Assembly: GCA_900552845.1 (NCBI GenBank)
Contig: USBC01000102.1
Location: 1 to 6,648 of the forward strand
DNA from: an uncultured Oscillospiraceae bacterium
GTDB taxonomy: Bacteria; Bacillota; Clostridia; Oscillospirales; Ruminococcaceae
Direction: 5' to 3'
DNA length: 6,648 nt
The notes under the pieces were generated by a model. The model saw only the letters and a list, made by a program, of their open reading frames with translations, was not told the DNA's origin and ran no database searches. The translations under genes were made by a program, and so were the position numbers. Positions 1 through 5,638 of this stretch are shown here, in pieces; position 1 is the first letter of the stretch, and every line of letters begins with the position of its first letter.

Positions 1-417
1 CGGCAGGCGGCTCACATAGTCCACATGGCTCATCCAGCAGATGGCCTCCTGCGGCATCCCCTTAAAGAGCAGGCTCTCGGTATCGTAGCGCACCGGCGTC
101 TTGCCAAATTCGCGGGTCGGCGCGCTTTTCACCTCGCCGCCCAGCACCTGACTCATCATCTGCAGACCGTAGCACAGTCCCAGGATGGGCAGTCCCTGAT
201 GGAATACCGCCGGGTCCACCTTGGGCGCGCCTTCCTCATATACGCTGTTCGGCCCGCCGGTAAAGATGATCCCGATGGGGCAGAGCTCCTTTATCTTCTC
301 CAGCGCCTTTTTGTAGGGGTGCACCTCGCAGTAAACGCCCAGGTCACGCACCCGCCGGGCGATCAGTTCATTATACTGCCCGCCGAAATCCAGCACCAAA
401 ACTGTCTCGTGTTTCAT
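1..417 (-). CDS. guaA: GMP synthase (glutamine-hydrolysing), N-terminal part, cut by window edge
   Basis: This is the first 139 residues of GMP synthase, the cytoplasmic enzyme that aminates XMP to GMP using glutamine and ATP in the last step of guanine nucleotide synthesis. Only the class I glutamine amidotransferase domain is visible. The start carries the GuaA-type motif DFGGQYNELIARRVR (residues 10-24), then FTGGPNSVYEEGAP (52-65), and the nucleophile elbow GLCYGLQ, with catalytic Cys82. The His-Glu pair of the triad and the ATP-pyrophosphatase domain lie beyond position 1; family members are usually a little over 500 residues. The ATG at 415-417 follows a GAGGTGG ribosome binding site (421-427). 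The gene lies 35 bases after the LUD gene and looks cotranscribed with it. That leader is too short for a purine riboswitch. DFGGQY in place of the common DFGSQY is a small variation. The identification is firm for this part. Confidence 0.95.
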   Translation of the reverse strand, partial: MKHETVLVLDFGGQYNELIARRVRDLGVYCEVHPYKKALEKIKELCPIGIIFTGGPNSVYEEGAPKVDPAVFHQGLPILGLCYGLQMMSQVLGGEVKSAPTREFGKTPVRYDTESLLFKGMPQEAICWMSHVDYVSRLP

Positions 418-452
418 GTTCCACCTCGTTTATTCTTCGCAGCCGTTTCGGC

Positions 453-1055
453 TCAATATCCCAGTTCCTCGTCTATCAGCACCACTATGGTCTCCCCCAC
501 GCCTTTCATGGGCCCCATGTGGATGGTCATACCCCGGCAGATGCGCTCGGGGCTCTGGCAGTCATAGCACTTCATTACCTCGCTCAGGGCACAGGGGGTC
601 CTGCGGTTCAGCCGCTTCGCGTTCAGCGGGCTGGCGATGTTCCTCGCCCGCCATATCGCTGCCTCCAGCGTCGGGGCCAGCTTATTCAGCCCCACGATAA
701 AGTACACCTTCTCGGGCCCATACAGCGTTGCCGCAACGCGGTTGCCGGTGCCGTCGATGTTTACCAGCTCGCCGGTTTCCGCCACGCCGTTGGCGCTGCT
801 GATGTACACCGGAGCCGTTACACCATGATCGGTATCGGCTTTTGCCCAGCTTTTGCCCCGTGCATAAACGGTGCAGCCCGCTGCCTCCAGCTTTTCTGGC
901 AGAGCCATTTGGGCGGCGGTCATGCTGCCGCCCATGCCGATTTCCTGTCCTGCCAGCTCCTCGCACAGAGCTTTTGCAGCTTGCTCGCCGGTGGTGTAGT
1001 GCCGCACCGTAAAGCCGCGGGCTTTCATATTTTCAGCGGTTTTCAGCCAGTCCAT
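453..1055 (-). CDS. Stand-alone LUD-domain (DUF162, LutC-like) protein
   Basis: A 200-residue protein that I recognise as a LUD (lactate utilization, former DUF162) family member. The fold is shared with LutB and LutC of the L-lactate oxidation complex, but single-domain clostridial versions like this one have no proven reaction. Seen in the sequence: a Gly/Ser-rich stretch GMGGSMT (40-46), a central DHGVTAPVYISSANGVAETG segment (76-95), IDGTGNRVA (100-108) as expected for a nucleotide- or ligand-binding LUD core, and a conserved C-terminal end (EELGY). Four cysteines (155, 163, 166, 173; pattern C-x7-C-x2-C-x6-C) sit near the C-terminus and could bind a metal or Fe-S cluster; this is inference. 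There is no ferredoxin domain as in LutB, no signal peptide and no membrane segment. The ATG at 1053-1055 follows GGAGG, 18 bases after cysS. No lutA or lutB partner is nearby, so a role in lactate use is not supported by context. Confidence 0.85.
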   Translation of the reverse strand: MDWLKTAENMKARGFTVRHYTTGEQAAKALCEELAGQEIGMGGSMTAAQMALPEKLEAAGCTVYARGKSWAKADTDHGVTAPVYISSANGVAETGELVNIDGTGNRVAATLYGPEKVYFIVGLNKLAPTLEAAIWRARNIASPLNAKRLNRRTPCALSEVMKCYDCQSPERICRGMTIHMGPMKGVGETIVVLIDEELGY

Positions 1056-1073
1056 ATCGTCCTCCGTTTTTAT

Positions 1074-2495
1074 TCAGGCACGGTGCCATTTTACTCCCTC
1101 GGGGGTATCGGTCAGTACTATGCCGCGGGCGGTCAATTCGTCGCGGATCCGGTCGGCGGTGGCAAAGTCACGGTTTTTGCGCGCTGCCTGCCGCTCGGCA
1201 ATCAAAGCGTCGATCTCGGGATCGCTTTCCCCGGCTGCCGGCGCCTGCTTCTTTTCCTCGTGCTTTGCCGCTTCCTCAAAGAGGCCCAGCCCCAGCACCG
1301 TTTCAAATTCCCGCAGCAGCATGGCTTTGGTTTTATCGTTGGTCTTGGCTTTCAGCACATCGTATACGGCAGTTACCGCCAGCGAGGTATTCAGGTCGTT
1401 ATCCAAGGCATCGGTAAATTCCTTGCGCAGTACGGCTGCTGCCTCCTCGTCAATGGGATCGCTTTCCGCCGGCTTCAGCGCCGCTACCCTTGCCACCAGC
1501 TTTTCATACGCCTGCTCGGCGTTGTCCAGGTTCTCGTAGCTGAAGACCAGCGCCTTGCGGTAGTGGCTCTGCAGGCAGAAATAGCGGTACGCCAGCGGAC
1601 GGTAGCCCTTCTCCTCCAGCAGAGAAACAGTAAGGAATTCGCCCTTGCTTTTGCTCATCTTGCCGGAGTTGGTATTGAGGTGCAGCACATGAAACCAGTA
1701 GTTGCACCACTTGTGACCGAGATATGCTTCACTTTGGGCGATCTCGTTGGTGTGGTGCGGGAAAGCGTTATCGATGCCGCCGCAGTGGATATCCAGATCC
1801 TCGCCCAGATGCTTCATCGAAATGCCGCTGCATTCGATGTGCCAGCCGGGGTAGCCGACGCCCCACGGGGAGTCCCACTTCAGCTCCTGATCCTCGAACT
1901 TGCTCTTGGTGAACCACAATACAAAATCCGCCTTGTTGCGCTTGTTCTCGTCCTGTTCCACGCCCTCCCGGACACCGACGGCGAGATCCTCCTCGTTGTG
2001 GTCGTTAAAGACATAATACTTCTCCAGCTTGGAGGTATCAAAGTAAACATTACCGCCTGCTACATAGGCGTAGCCTTTTTCCAGCAGTCCCTCCACCAGC
2101 TTGATGAATTCGGGTATGCAGGCGGTGGCAGGCTCCACCACATCGGGGGTCTTGATGTTCAGCTTGCGGCAGTCCTCAAAAAAGGCGTCAGTGTAGTATT
2201 TTGCGATCTCCATCACCGTTTTGTGCTCGCGCTTTGCGCCCTTCAGCATCTTGTCCTCGCCGGTATCGGCATCGCTGGAAAGGTGTCCCACATCGGTGAT
2301 GTTCATGACGCGCTTGACATTGTACCCGCAGTACCGCAGGTATTTTTCCAGTACATCTTCCATGATGTAGGTGCGCAGGTTGCCGATATGGGCAAAATGG
2401 TACACGGTGGGACCGCAGGTGTACATCTTGACAATATCGGGGTGGTTGGGCACAAATTCCTCTTTTTTGTGGCTCAAGCTGTTATAAAGCTGCAT
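1074..2495 (-). CDS. cysS: Cysteinyl-tRNA synthetase
   Basis: Class I aminoacyl-tRNA synthetase of 473 residues, a usual length, that charges tRNA-Cys with cysteine in the cytoplasm. The signature motifs are in order: YTCGPTVY with Cys27, HIGN (36-39, the HIGH motif), NITDVGHL (65-72), GWHIECSG with Cys222, FPHHTNE with His247 and Glu251, and KMSKS (279-283). By comparison with the E. coli enzyme, Cys27, Cys222, His247 and Glu251 should be the zinc ligands that select cysteine. The C-terminal part is helical and ends in a small anticodon-binding region (about 425-473, ending VKWHRA). The NITDVGHLSSDADTGED segment differs from the NITDIDDKI type of E. coli and points to a distinct CysRS subgroup. 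HHTNE replaces the usual HHENE but keeps the ligand Glu. The ATG at 2493-2495 follows AAGGAGT. The gene is 30 bases after pgsA, so there is no room for a T-box leader directly before it. Confidence 0.97.
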   Translation of the reverse strand: MQLYNSLSHKKEEFVPNHPDIVKMYTCGPTVYHFAHIGNLRTYIMEDVLEKYLRYCGYNVKRVMNITDVGHLSSDADTGEDKMLKGAKREHKTVMEIAKYYTDAFFEDCRKLNIKTPDVVEPATACIPEFIKLVEGLLEKGYAYVAGGNVYFDTSKLEKYYVFNDHNEEDLAVGVREGVEQDENKRNKADFVLWFTKSKFEDQELKWDSPWGVGYPGWHIECSGISMKHLGEDLDIHCGGIDNAFPHHTNEIAQSEAYLGHKWCNYWFHVLHLNTNSGKMSKSKGEFLTVSLLEEKGYRPLAYRYFCLQSHYRKALVFSYENLDNAEQAYEKLVARVAALKPAESDPIDEEAAAVLRKEFTDALDNDLNTSLAVTAVYDVLKAKTNDKTKAMLLREFETVLGLGLFEEAAKHEEKKQAPAAGESDPEIDALIAERQAARKNRDFATADRIRDELTARGIVLTDTPEGVKWHRA

Positions 2496-2525
2496 AATAT
2501 TACTCCTTGTATCACGAATCGACCG

Positions 2526-3074
2526 TTATCGATCGCTGTAAAGCTCTTTGTTCTTCAGCATATAGTTGCCGCCGGAGAGAACCGTTGTTGCCACCACAAT
2601 ACCCATCAGCACCACAAAAATGATGTGCGCCCAGTCCGCTTCGGGGAACAGCCACAGCATCAGGAGGGTATAGTTGAGCCAGATCATCTGGCTGATGGTT
2701 TTGATTTTGCCCCACTTATCGGCGGCGATCACTACGCCTTTGCCGGCAGCAATGAGACGGAGACTTGTTACCATAAACTCGCGCCCCAGAATAACCACGA
2801 CGACCCATACCGGCACCCCCGCCACGGGGATAAAGGCGACCAGTGCGCTCATGACCAAGAGCTTATCGGCAAGGGGGTCCATCAGCTTGCCGAAGTCGGT
2901 GACGAGGTTGCGGCTGCGGGCGATATGACCGTCCAGCGTATCGGTGAGACATGCCGCCAGAAAAACGATCAGCGCCCACAGGTAGTGCAGCGGAATGCTA
3001 TCCACCAGTACCAGCACCAGAAAAACAGGGATCAGAATGATGCGCAGCATCGTCAGCTTATTGGGTAAATTCAT
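2526..3074 (-). CDS. pgsA: CDP-diacylglycerol--glycerol-3-phosphate 3-phosphatidyltransferase
   Basis: Integral membrane enzyme of 182 residues that makes phosphatidylglycerolphosphate from CDP-diacylglycerol and glycerol 3-phosphate, the committed step to phosphatidylglycerol and cardiolipin. The CDP-alcohol phosphotransferase signature D-x2-D-G-x2-A-R-x8-G-x3-D-x3-D is complete: Asp45, Asp48, Gly49, Ala52, Arg53, Gly62, Asp66, Asp70. The N-terminal NLPNKLTMLRI and the later GREFMVTSLRLIAA (97-110) and KWGKIKTISQM are typical of PgsA rather than of phosphatidylserine synthase. Hydrophobic segments at about 12-25, 30-43, 73-96, 130-143 and 150-165 fit the multi-pass family topology. The ATG overlaps the rimO stop (ATGA, 3071-3074), which suggests translational coupling. 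A strong AAAGGAGGA lies inside the end of rimO at about 3080-3088. Length and motifs are normal for the family. Confidence 0.96.
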   Translation of the reverse strand: MNLPNKLTMLRIILIPVFLVLVLVDSIPLHYLWALIVFLAACLTDTLDGHIARSRNLVTDFGKLMDPLADKLLVMSALVAFIPVAGVPVWVVVVILGREFMVTSLRLIAAGKGVVIAADKWGKIKTISQMIWLNYTLLMLWLFPEADWAHIIFVVLMGIVVATTVLSGGNYMLKNKELYSDR

Positions 3075-4405
3075 TTTGCTTCCTCCTTTGGCTGCGCTAT
3101 GCCGATGAGGTCATAGTCGCAGGTATCGGTAATGAGTACCGGCACATAGCTGCCGAACTCAATTTCGTCCTCACTGGTAAAGTACACTTTAGTATCAATA
3201 TCCGGCGCGTCCATATAGCTTCGCCCGTAGTATTGTCCGTCCTCACAGCCCTCCGCCAGCACCTCCAGTGTGCGCCCGGTGCAGCGGTCGGCAAAATCAA
3301 AGGCGGCGCTCATCTGCAGCTCCATGATGATCTCGGCACGGCGGCGGCGTACCTCCTCCGGCAGCTGCTCCATCGCACCGGCAGGGGTGTCCTCCTCCTG
3401 ACTGTATGCAAAGCAGCCCAAGCGGTCAAAGCGCACCTCCTCCACCAGCCGGCACAGCTCGGCAAAGTCCTCCTCGCTTTCGGTGGGGAACCCTGCGATG
3501 AGAGTGGTGCGCAGCACCACATCGGGGATCCTCTCCCGGATTTTGCGGCACAGCGCAGTGATGCTTTCTCGGTCGCCGCGGCGGTTCATATCCCGCAGAA
3601 CATGGGCGCTGGCGTGCTGCACCGGAATATCAAAGTAATGCACCGCCTTGGGCTGGCGGGCAATGGTTTCGATCAGCTGATCGGTCACGCGGTCGGGGTA
3701 GCAGTACAGCACCCGCACCCAATGAACCCCCTCGATTTCGCACACGCCGTCGATCAGCTCCGGCAGGCGACTTTCGCCGTAAAGGTCTTCCCCGTAACGG
3801 GTGGTATCCTGCGCCACCAGATTGATCTCGGTGACGCCGCGGGCGGCAAGCTCCCGACATTCCTCCAGCACCTTTTCCATCGGACGGCTGCGAAAGCGCC
3901 CGCGAATGAGAGGAATGGCACAGTAGCTGCACCGGTTATCGCAGCCCTCCGCCACCTTTACATAGGCAAACCACGGCTCGTTGGCAAGCACTCGCTCGCC
4001 CTCCATCGAAAGAGCTTCCTTTTCGCCGTATTCCGTAAAGCGTCCGCCCATGACAGCCTTTTTGATCGCCTCGGCGATTTTCCCGTTGCTGCCGATCCCC
4101 AGTACCACATCGGCTTCGGGGATCTCCTGCGCCAGCTCCTCACGGTAACGCTCCGCCAGACAGCCGGTGACCGCTACGCACTTGAGGTTTCCCTCGCCCT
4201 TGGCGGCGCAGCATTCCAGAATGGTATCAATGGATTCCTTTTTTGCGTCCTCAATGAAGCCGCAGGTATTGACGATCACGGCGTCGCATTCGGTCATATC
4301 ATTGCAGATGGCAAAGCCTTCGCCTGCCAGCATTGCCAAAAGGCGTTCGGCATCTACCTGGTTTTTGCTGCACCCCAGCGAGATCATTCCAACCTTAATC
4401 GTCAC
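3071..4405 (-). CDS. rimO: Ribosomal protein S12 methylthiotransferase RimO
   Basis: Radical SAM enzyme of 444 residues that adds a beta-methylthio group to a conserved aspartate of ribosomal protein S12 (Asp89 in E. coli numbering). The N-terminal UPF0004 domain has three cysteines for the auxiliary cluster (GCSKNQVDAE, Cys12; NTCGFI, Cys48; TGCLAER, Cys82). The radical SAM motif C-x3-C-x2-C is at Cys155, Cys159 and Cys162 (EGCDNRCSYCAIP), followed by IRGRFRSRP. A C-terminal TRAM domain begins near residue 374 (RCTGRTLEVL). GCSKNQVDAE and the IEDAKKESIDTI segment fit RimO better than the tRNA enzymes MiaB or MtaB. The start is a GTG (4403-4405) with AGGAGG nine bases before it. The gene overlaps the end of recX by 11 bases and pgsA by 4. 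rimO next to pgsA is a common Firmicute arrangement. Confidence 0.95.
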   Translation of the reverse strand: MTIKVGMISLGCSKNQVDAERLLAMLAGEGFAICNDMTECDAVIVNTCGFIEDAKKESIDTILECCAAKGEGNLKCVAVTGCLAERYREELAQEIPEADVVLGIGSNGKIAEAIKKAVMGGRFTEYGEKEALSMEGERVLANEPWFAYVKVAEGCDNRCSYCAIPLIRGRFRSRPMEKVLEECRELAARGVTEINLVAQDTTRYGEDLYGESRLPELIDGVCEIEGVHWVRVLYCYPDRVTDQLIETIARQPKAVHYFDIPVQHASAHVLRDMNRRGDRESITALCRKIRERIPDVVLRTTLIAGFPTESEEDFAELCRLVEEVRFDRLGCFAYSQEEDTPAGAMEQLPEEVRRRRAEIIMELQMSAAFDFADRCTGRTLEVLAEGCEDGQYYGRSYMDAPDIDTKVYFTSEDEIEFGSYVPVLITDTCDYDLIGIAQPKEEAK

Positions 4406-5237
4406 AGCAGTTTTCCTCCTGCTCCAGTATTATTTTAATTGCAGACCGTATCTCGTCAAGGGGATAGCCGCGCCGGTACAGCGCTGCGATGGTTTTTTCC
4501 ATGCCCCTGCGGTCGGTCAGGTTTTTCAGATATTTTTTGCGGATAAGAACGAGCAGTTCCCCTTGGATATCGTCCGCTTCGGCAGGCTCCGTCTCCTCCG
4601 GCGCTGCCTGCGGCAGGTCGGTGATAACAAGATTCACAGCTGCTCGGATCGTTTCGCAGCCAAAGCCCCGCCGCTGCAGGGCGGCTTTCACCTTGTCACG
4701 CTCCCTGCGGTCGCACAGCTGCTTTTCCCGGTACTGCTTTTCCAGCAGGCGGCAGGCGGTTTTTATCTCGGTTTCCTCGGTGATTTCCGCCAGTACCTCT
4801 GAGAGGATCTCCTCCGAAACGCCTTTTCTTTGCAATTCCGCAGCAATGCGCCGTTTGGGATAATACCGCAGATTTACGGCATCGGCAGCAAACCGCCGAC
4901 TGTAATCAAGGTCGTTGATAAGCCTCAGCTCTTCCATTCGGCAGACAGCGGCCTCCACGGCTTCCTCGCTGTACCGGCGCCGCAGCTTTTCCCGCAGCAT
5001 GCCGCCGGTTTGAGCTGCCGCCGAAAGGCAATCCATTGCCTTTTCCTTGGCTTGACGCACCTCGTCCTCCCGCCGCAGATCCTCCAATTGAGGAGGAGTG
5101 ACCTCAGCGTCCCGCTGCAGCCATGGAGTCAGCAGTACGGTATCCCGATGGAGCGAAAAAAGGAATTCCCCATCGACCATCAGGGCGTAACGCCCTTTTT
5201 TGGTGGGCTCCAGACCTGTAATGCGCATGGTTTTCAC
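4395..5237 (-). CDS. recX: RecA regulatory protein RecX
   Basis: RecX of 280 residues, a cytoplasmic protein that binds RecA filaments and modulates recombination and the SOS response. The N-terminus (RITGLEPTKKGRYALMVDG, 5-23) is the usual Firmicute RecX start and is followed by the helical repeats. Visible repeat units are MLREKLRRRYSEEAVEAAV (80-98), with the RLINDLDYSRRFA segment (105-117), then RIAAELQRKGVSEEIL, KVKAALQRRGFGCETI and KTIAALYRRGYPLDEI (249-264). The last two units and the acidic linker (about 213-223) make it longer than the 166-residue E. coli protein, as in Bacillus. Two starts are possible. The GTG at 5235-5237 has GGAG five bases away; the ATG at 5226-5228 has AAGGGGTGA upstream and would start at MRITGLEP. 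I list the longer form; the shorter is about equally likely. recA is not in the window. This is the first gene of the minus-strand operon. Confidence 0.92.
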   Translation of the reverse strand: MKTMRITGLEPTKKGRYALMVDGEFLFSLHRDTVLLTPWLQRDAEVTPPQLEDLRREDEVRQAKEKAMDCLSAAAQTGGMLREKLRRRYSEEAVEAAVCRMEELRLINDLDYSRRFAADAVNLRYYPKRRIAAELQRKGVSEEILSEVLAEITEETEIKTACRLLEKQYREKQLCDRRERDKVKAALQRRGFGCETIRAAVNLVITDLPQAAPEETEPAEADDIQGELLVLIRKKYLKNLTDRRGMEKTIAALYRRGYPLDEIRSAIKIILEQEENCCDD

Positions 5238-5257
5238 CCCTTCTCCGCTAATAGCTT

Positions 5258-5287
5258 AGTATAGCACAAACCGTCTGCGCTTGACAA
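5258..5287 (-). promoter_or_regulatory. Predicted sigma-A promoter of the recX-guaA operon
   Basis: On the minus strand, TTGTCA (5282-5287, 5 of 6 matches to TTGACA) is followed after 18 bases by TATACT (5258-5263, 5 of 6 matches to TATAAT). A TGC just before it makes an extended -10. Transcription should start near 5251, about 14 bases before the GTG and 23 before the ATG start of recX, so the leader is very short. The -35 element lies inside one arm of an inverted repeat (5281-5325), which could be an operator. Confidence 0.75.
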
Positions 5288-5325
5288 GAACGACGAATCT
5301 CTTTCAATGGGAAAATTCTCGTCAA
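5281..5325. repeat. Inverted repeat overlapping the recX -35 element
   Basis: TTGACAAGAA (5281-5290) and TTCTCGTCAA (5316-5325, reverse complement TTGACGAGAA) match at 9 of 10 positions with 25 bases between them. One arm covers the -35 of the recX promoter. The arrangement could serve a dimeric repressor or could be chance plus a second -35-like word; no regulator is identifiable from sequence alone. Confidence 0.4.
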
Positions 5326-5364
5326 ACTCTATCAAAAAATATATTAAATTTGGTGAACAGATGG

Positions 5365-5417
5365 GGTTGACATTGCAAAATGATTACGAGGTGTTTTATC
5401 ACCTTGCGTTGTCAATC
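5365..5417. repeat. Imperfect inverted repeat with TTGACA-NN-GCAA arms and an inner hairpin
   Basis: GGTTGACATTGCAA (5365-5378) is mirrored by TTGCGTTGTCAATC (5404-5417); both read G-x-TTGACA-x2-GCAA from the outside in. Between the arms, CGAGGTG (5387-5393) pairs with CACCTTG (5400-5406) around the loop TTTTAT, with one G-U pair, and this overlaps the inner end of the right arm. The outer and inner stems therefore partly compete. It could act as a DNA-level operator or an RNA structure; function unknown. Confidence 0.4.
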
Positions 5418-5422
5418 GGGGG

Positions 5423-5431
5423 TTTTCCACA
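5423..5431 (+). promoter_or_regulatory. DnaA-box-like TTTTCCACA
   Basis: Exact fit to the relaxed DnaA box TTWTNCACA. A second exact copy lies in opposite orientation at 5513-5521, and TTTACCACA (5467-5475) differs from it by one base. DnaA could bind here to regulate rsmA or recX, or to titrate DnaA. No dnaA or dnaN is in the window, so I do not call an origin. Words of this length can occur by chance; the clustering is the reason for listing it. Confidence 0.35.
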
Positions 5432-5444
5432 CCCATTTAATGGG
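5432..5444. repeat. Short perfect palindrome CCCATTTAATGGG
   Basis: Arms CCCATT and AATGGG are separated by one T. The palindrome directly adjoins the box-like word at 5423-5431. This spacing fits a small operator more than an RNA hairpin, as the loop would be too tight without opening pairs. No matching regulator can be named. Confidence 0.35.
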
Positions 5445-5465
5445 AAGCACCAACAAAAACACCCT

Positions 5466-5522
5466 GTTTACCACAATGCCGGCTGAAAAAAAGGCCGTTT
5501 TTGCCGCAGCAATGTGGAAAAC
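5466..5522. repeat. 57-base hairpin with 21 possible base pairs, arms with DnaA-box-like words
   Basis: Paired segments from outside in: GTTT/AAAC, CCACA/TGTGG, TGC/GCA, CGGC/GCCG and AAAAA/TTTTT, with two A-A mismatches and two 2-base bulges, around a 7-base loop (5491-5497). The left arm contains TTTACCACA and the right arm TTTTCCACA inverted. It could be an RNA stem-loop in an rsmA leader or small RNA, a cruciform or protein-binding site, or a small dispersed repeat. A shorter competing fold on the plus strand (CGGCT 5480-5484 with GGCCG 5493-5497, then TTTTT 5498-5502) looks like a weak intrinsic terminator. The structure is clear from the sequence; its role is not. Confidence 0.55.
5513..5521 (-). 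promoter_or_regulatory. DnaA-box-like TTTTCCACA, inverted copy
   Basis: TGTGGAAAA on the plus strand, the exact reverse complement of the word at 5423-5431. It forms part of the right arm of the 5466-5522 hairpin. A weaker related word, GGTGGAAAG (7 of 9), follows at 5525-5533. A DnaA role is inferred from the word match only. Confidence 0.35.
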
Positions 5523-5526
5523 TCGG

Positions 5527-5555
5527 TGGAAAGTGTGAAATACTTTTAGTATAGA
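5527..5555 (+). promoter_or_regulatory. Possible upstream rsmA promoter (weak)
   Basis: TGGAAA (5527-5532) and TATAGA (5550-5555) are 17 bases apart, each 4 of 6 matches to consensus. The -10 overlaps the AT-rich inverted repeat ATACT-TTT-AGTAT (5540-5552). A start near 5562 would give an rsmA leader of about 80 bases. The same bases read as TATACT on the minus strand (5548-5553), so direction is uncertain. It is weaker than the promoter at 5580-5608 on the -10 element. Confidence 0.3.
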
Positions 5556-5579
5556 GACCTTTCCGACGATACGGCAATA

Positions 5580-5608
5580 TTGCATTTTTGGCAGGAAACC
5601 GCTATACT
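5580..5608 (+). promoter_or_regulatory. Predicted proximal rsmA promoter
   Basis: TATACT (5603-5608, 5 of 6 to consensus) lies 17 bases after TTGCAT (5580-5585, only the TTG part fits). Transcription would start near 5615, about 28 bases before the rsmA ATG and just before its ribosome binding site. The -10 is flanked by the inverted repeat TGCATTTT (5581-5588) / AAAATGCA (5617-5624), which might be an operator. The -35 is poor, so an activator or the upstream promoter may contribute. Confidence 0.45.
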
Positions 5609-5630
5609 GAAGGTCGAAAATGCACCCTGT

Positions 5631-5638
5631 AAGGAGGT
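5631..5638 (+). promoter_or_regulatory. Strong rsmA ribosome binding site that sets the start
   Basis: AAGGAGGT is a full match to the 16S anti-Shine-Dalgarno sequence and stands four bases before the ATG at 5643-5645. It decides for this start over the in-frame TTG at 5580, which has no ribosome binding site and overlaps the predicted -35 element. Confidence 0.9.

Noticed and set aside
418..452. Purine riboswitch before guaA, or T-box before cysS (2496-2525)
   Set aside because: Gaps of 35 and 30 bases are far too short for either element.
519..3068. 849-codon open frame on the plus strand, antisense to the LUD gene, cysS and pgsA
   Set aside because: It reads in the codon register opposite all three genes, which happen to share one phase. 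Plus-strand stops would require TTA, CTA or TCA codons in the sense genes, which this G+C-rich genome hardly uses; the frame ends exactly at a TTA codon of pgsA. The translation has no recognisable domain.
3233..4438. 401-codon open frame on the plus strand, antisense to rimO
   Set aside because: Same cause: in register with rimO codons, which lack TTA, CTA and TCA. No recognisable domain, while rimO has full catalytic motifs.
5367..5399. TTGACA at 5367 as a plus-strand -35 element
   Set aside because: No TATAAT-like word at 16-18 bases; TTTTAT (5394-5399) is 21 bases away. Better explained as an arm of the inverted repeat.
5480..5502. Intrinsic terminator of an unseen plus-strand small RNA
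   Set aside because: CGGCT/GGCCG plus five Ts gives only four Watson-Crick pairs and one G-U, and the longer 5466-5522 hairpin competes. No strong promoter upstream supports a small RNA.
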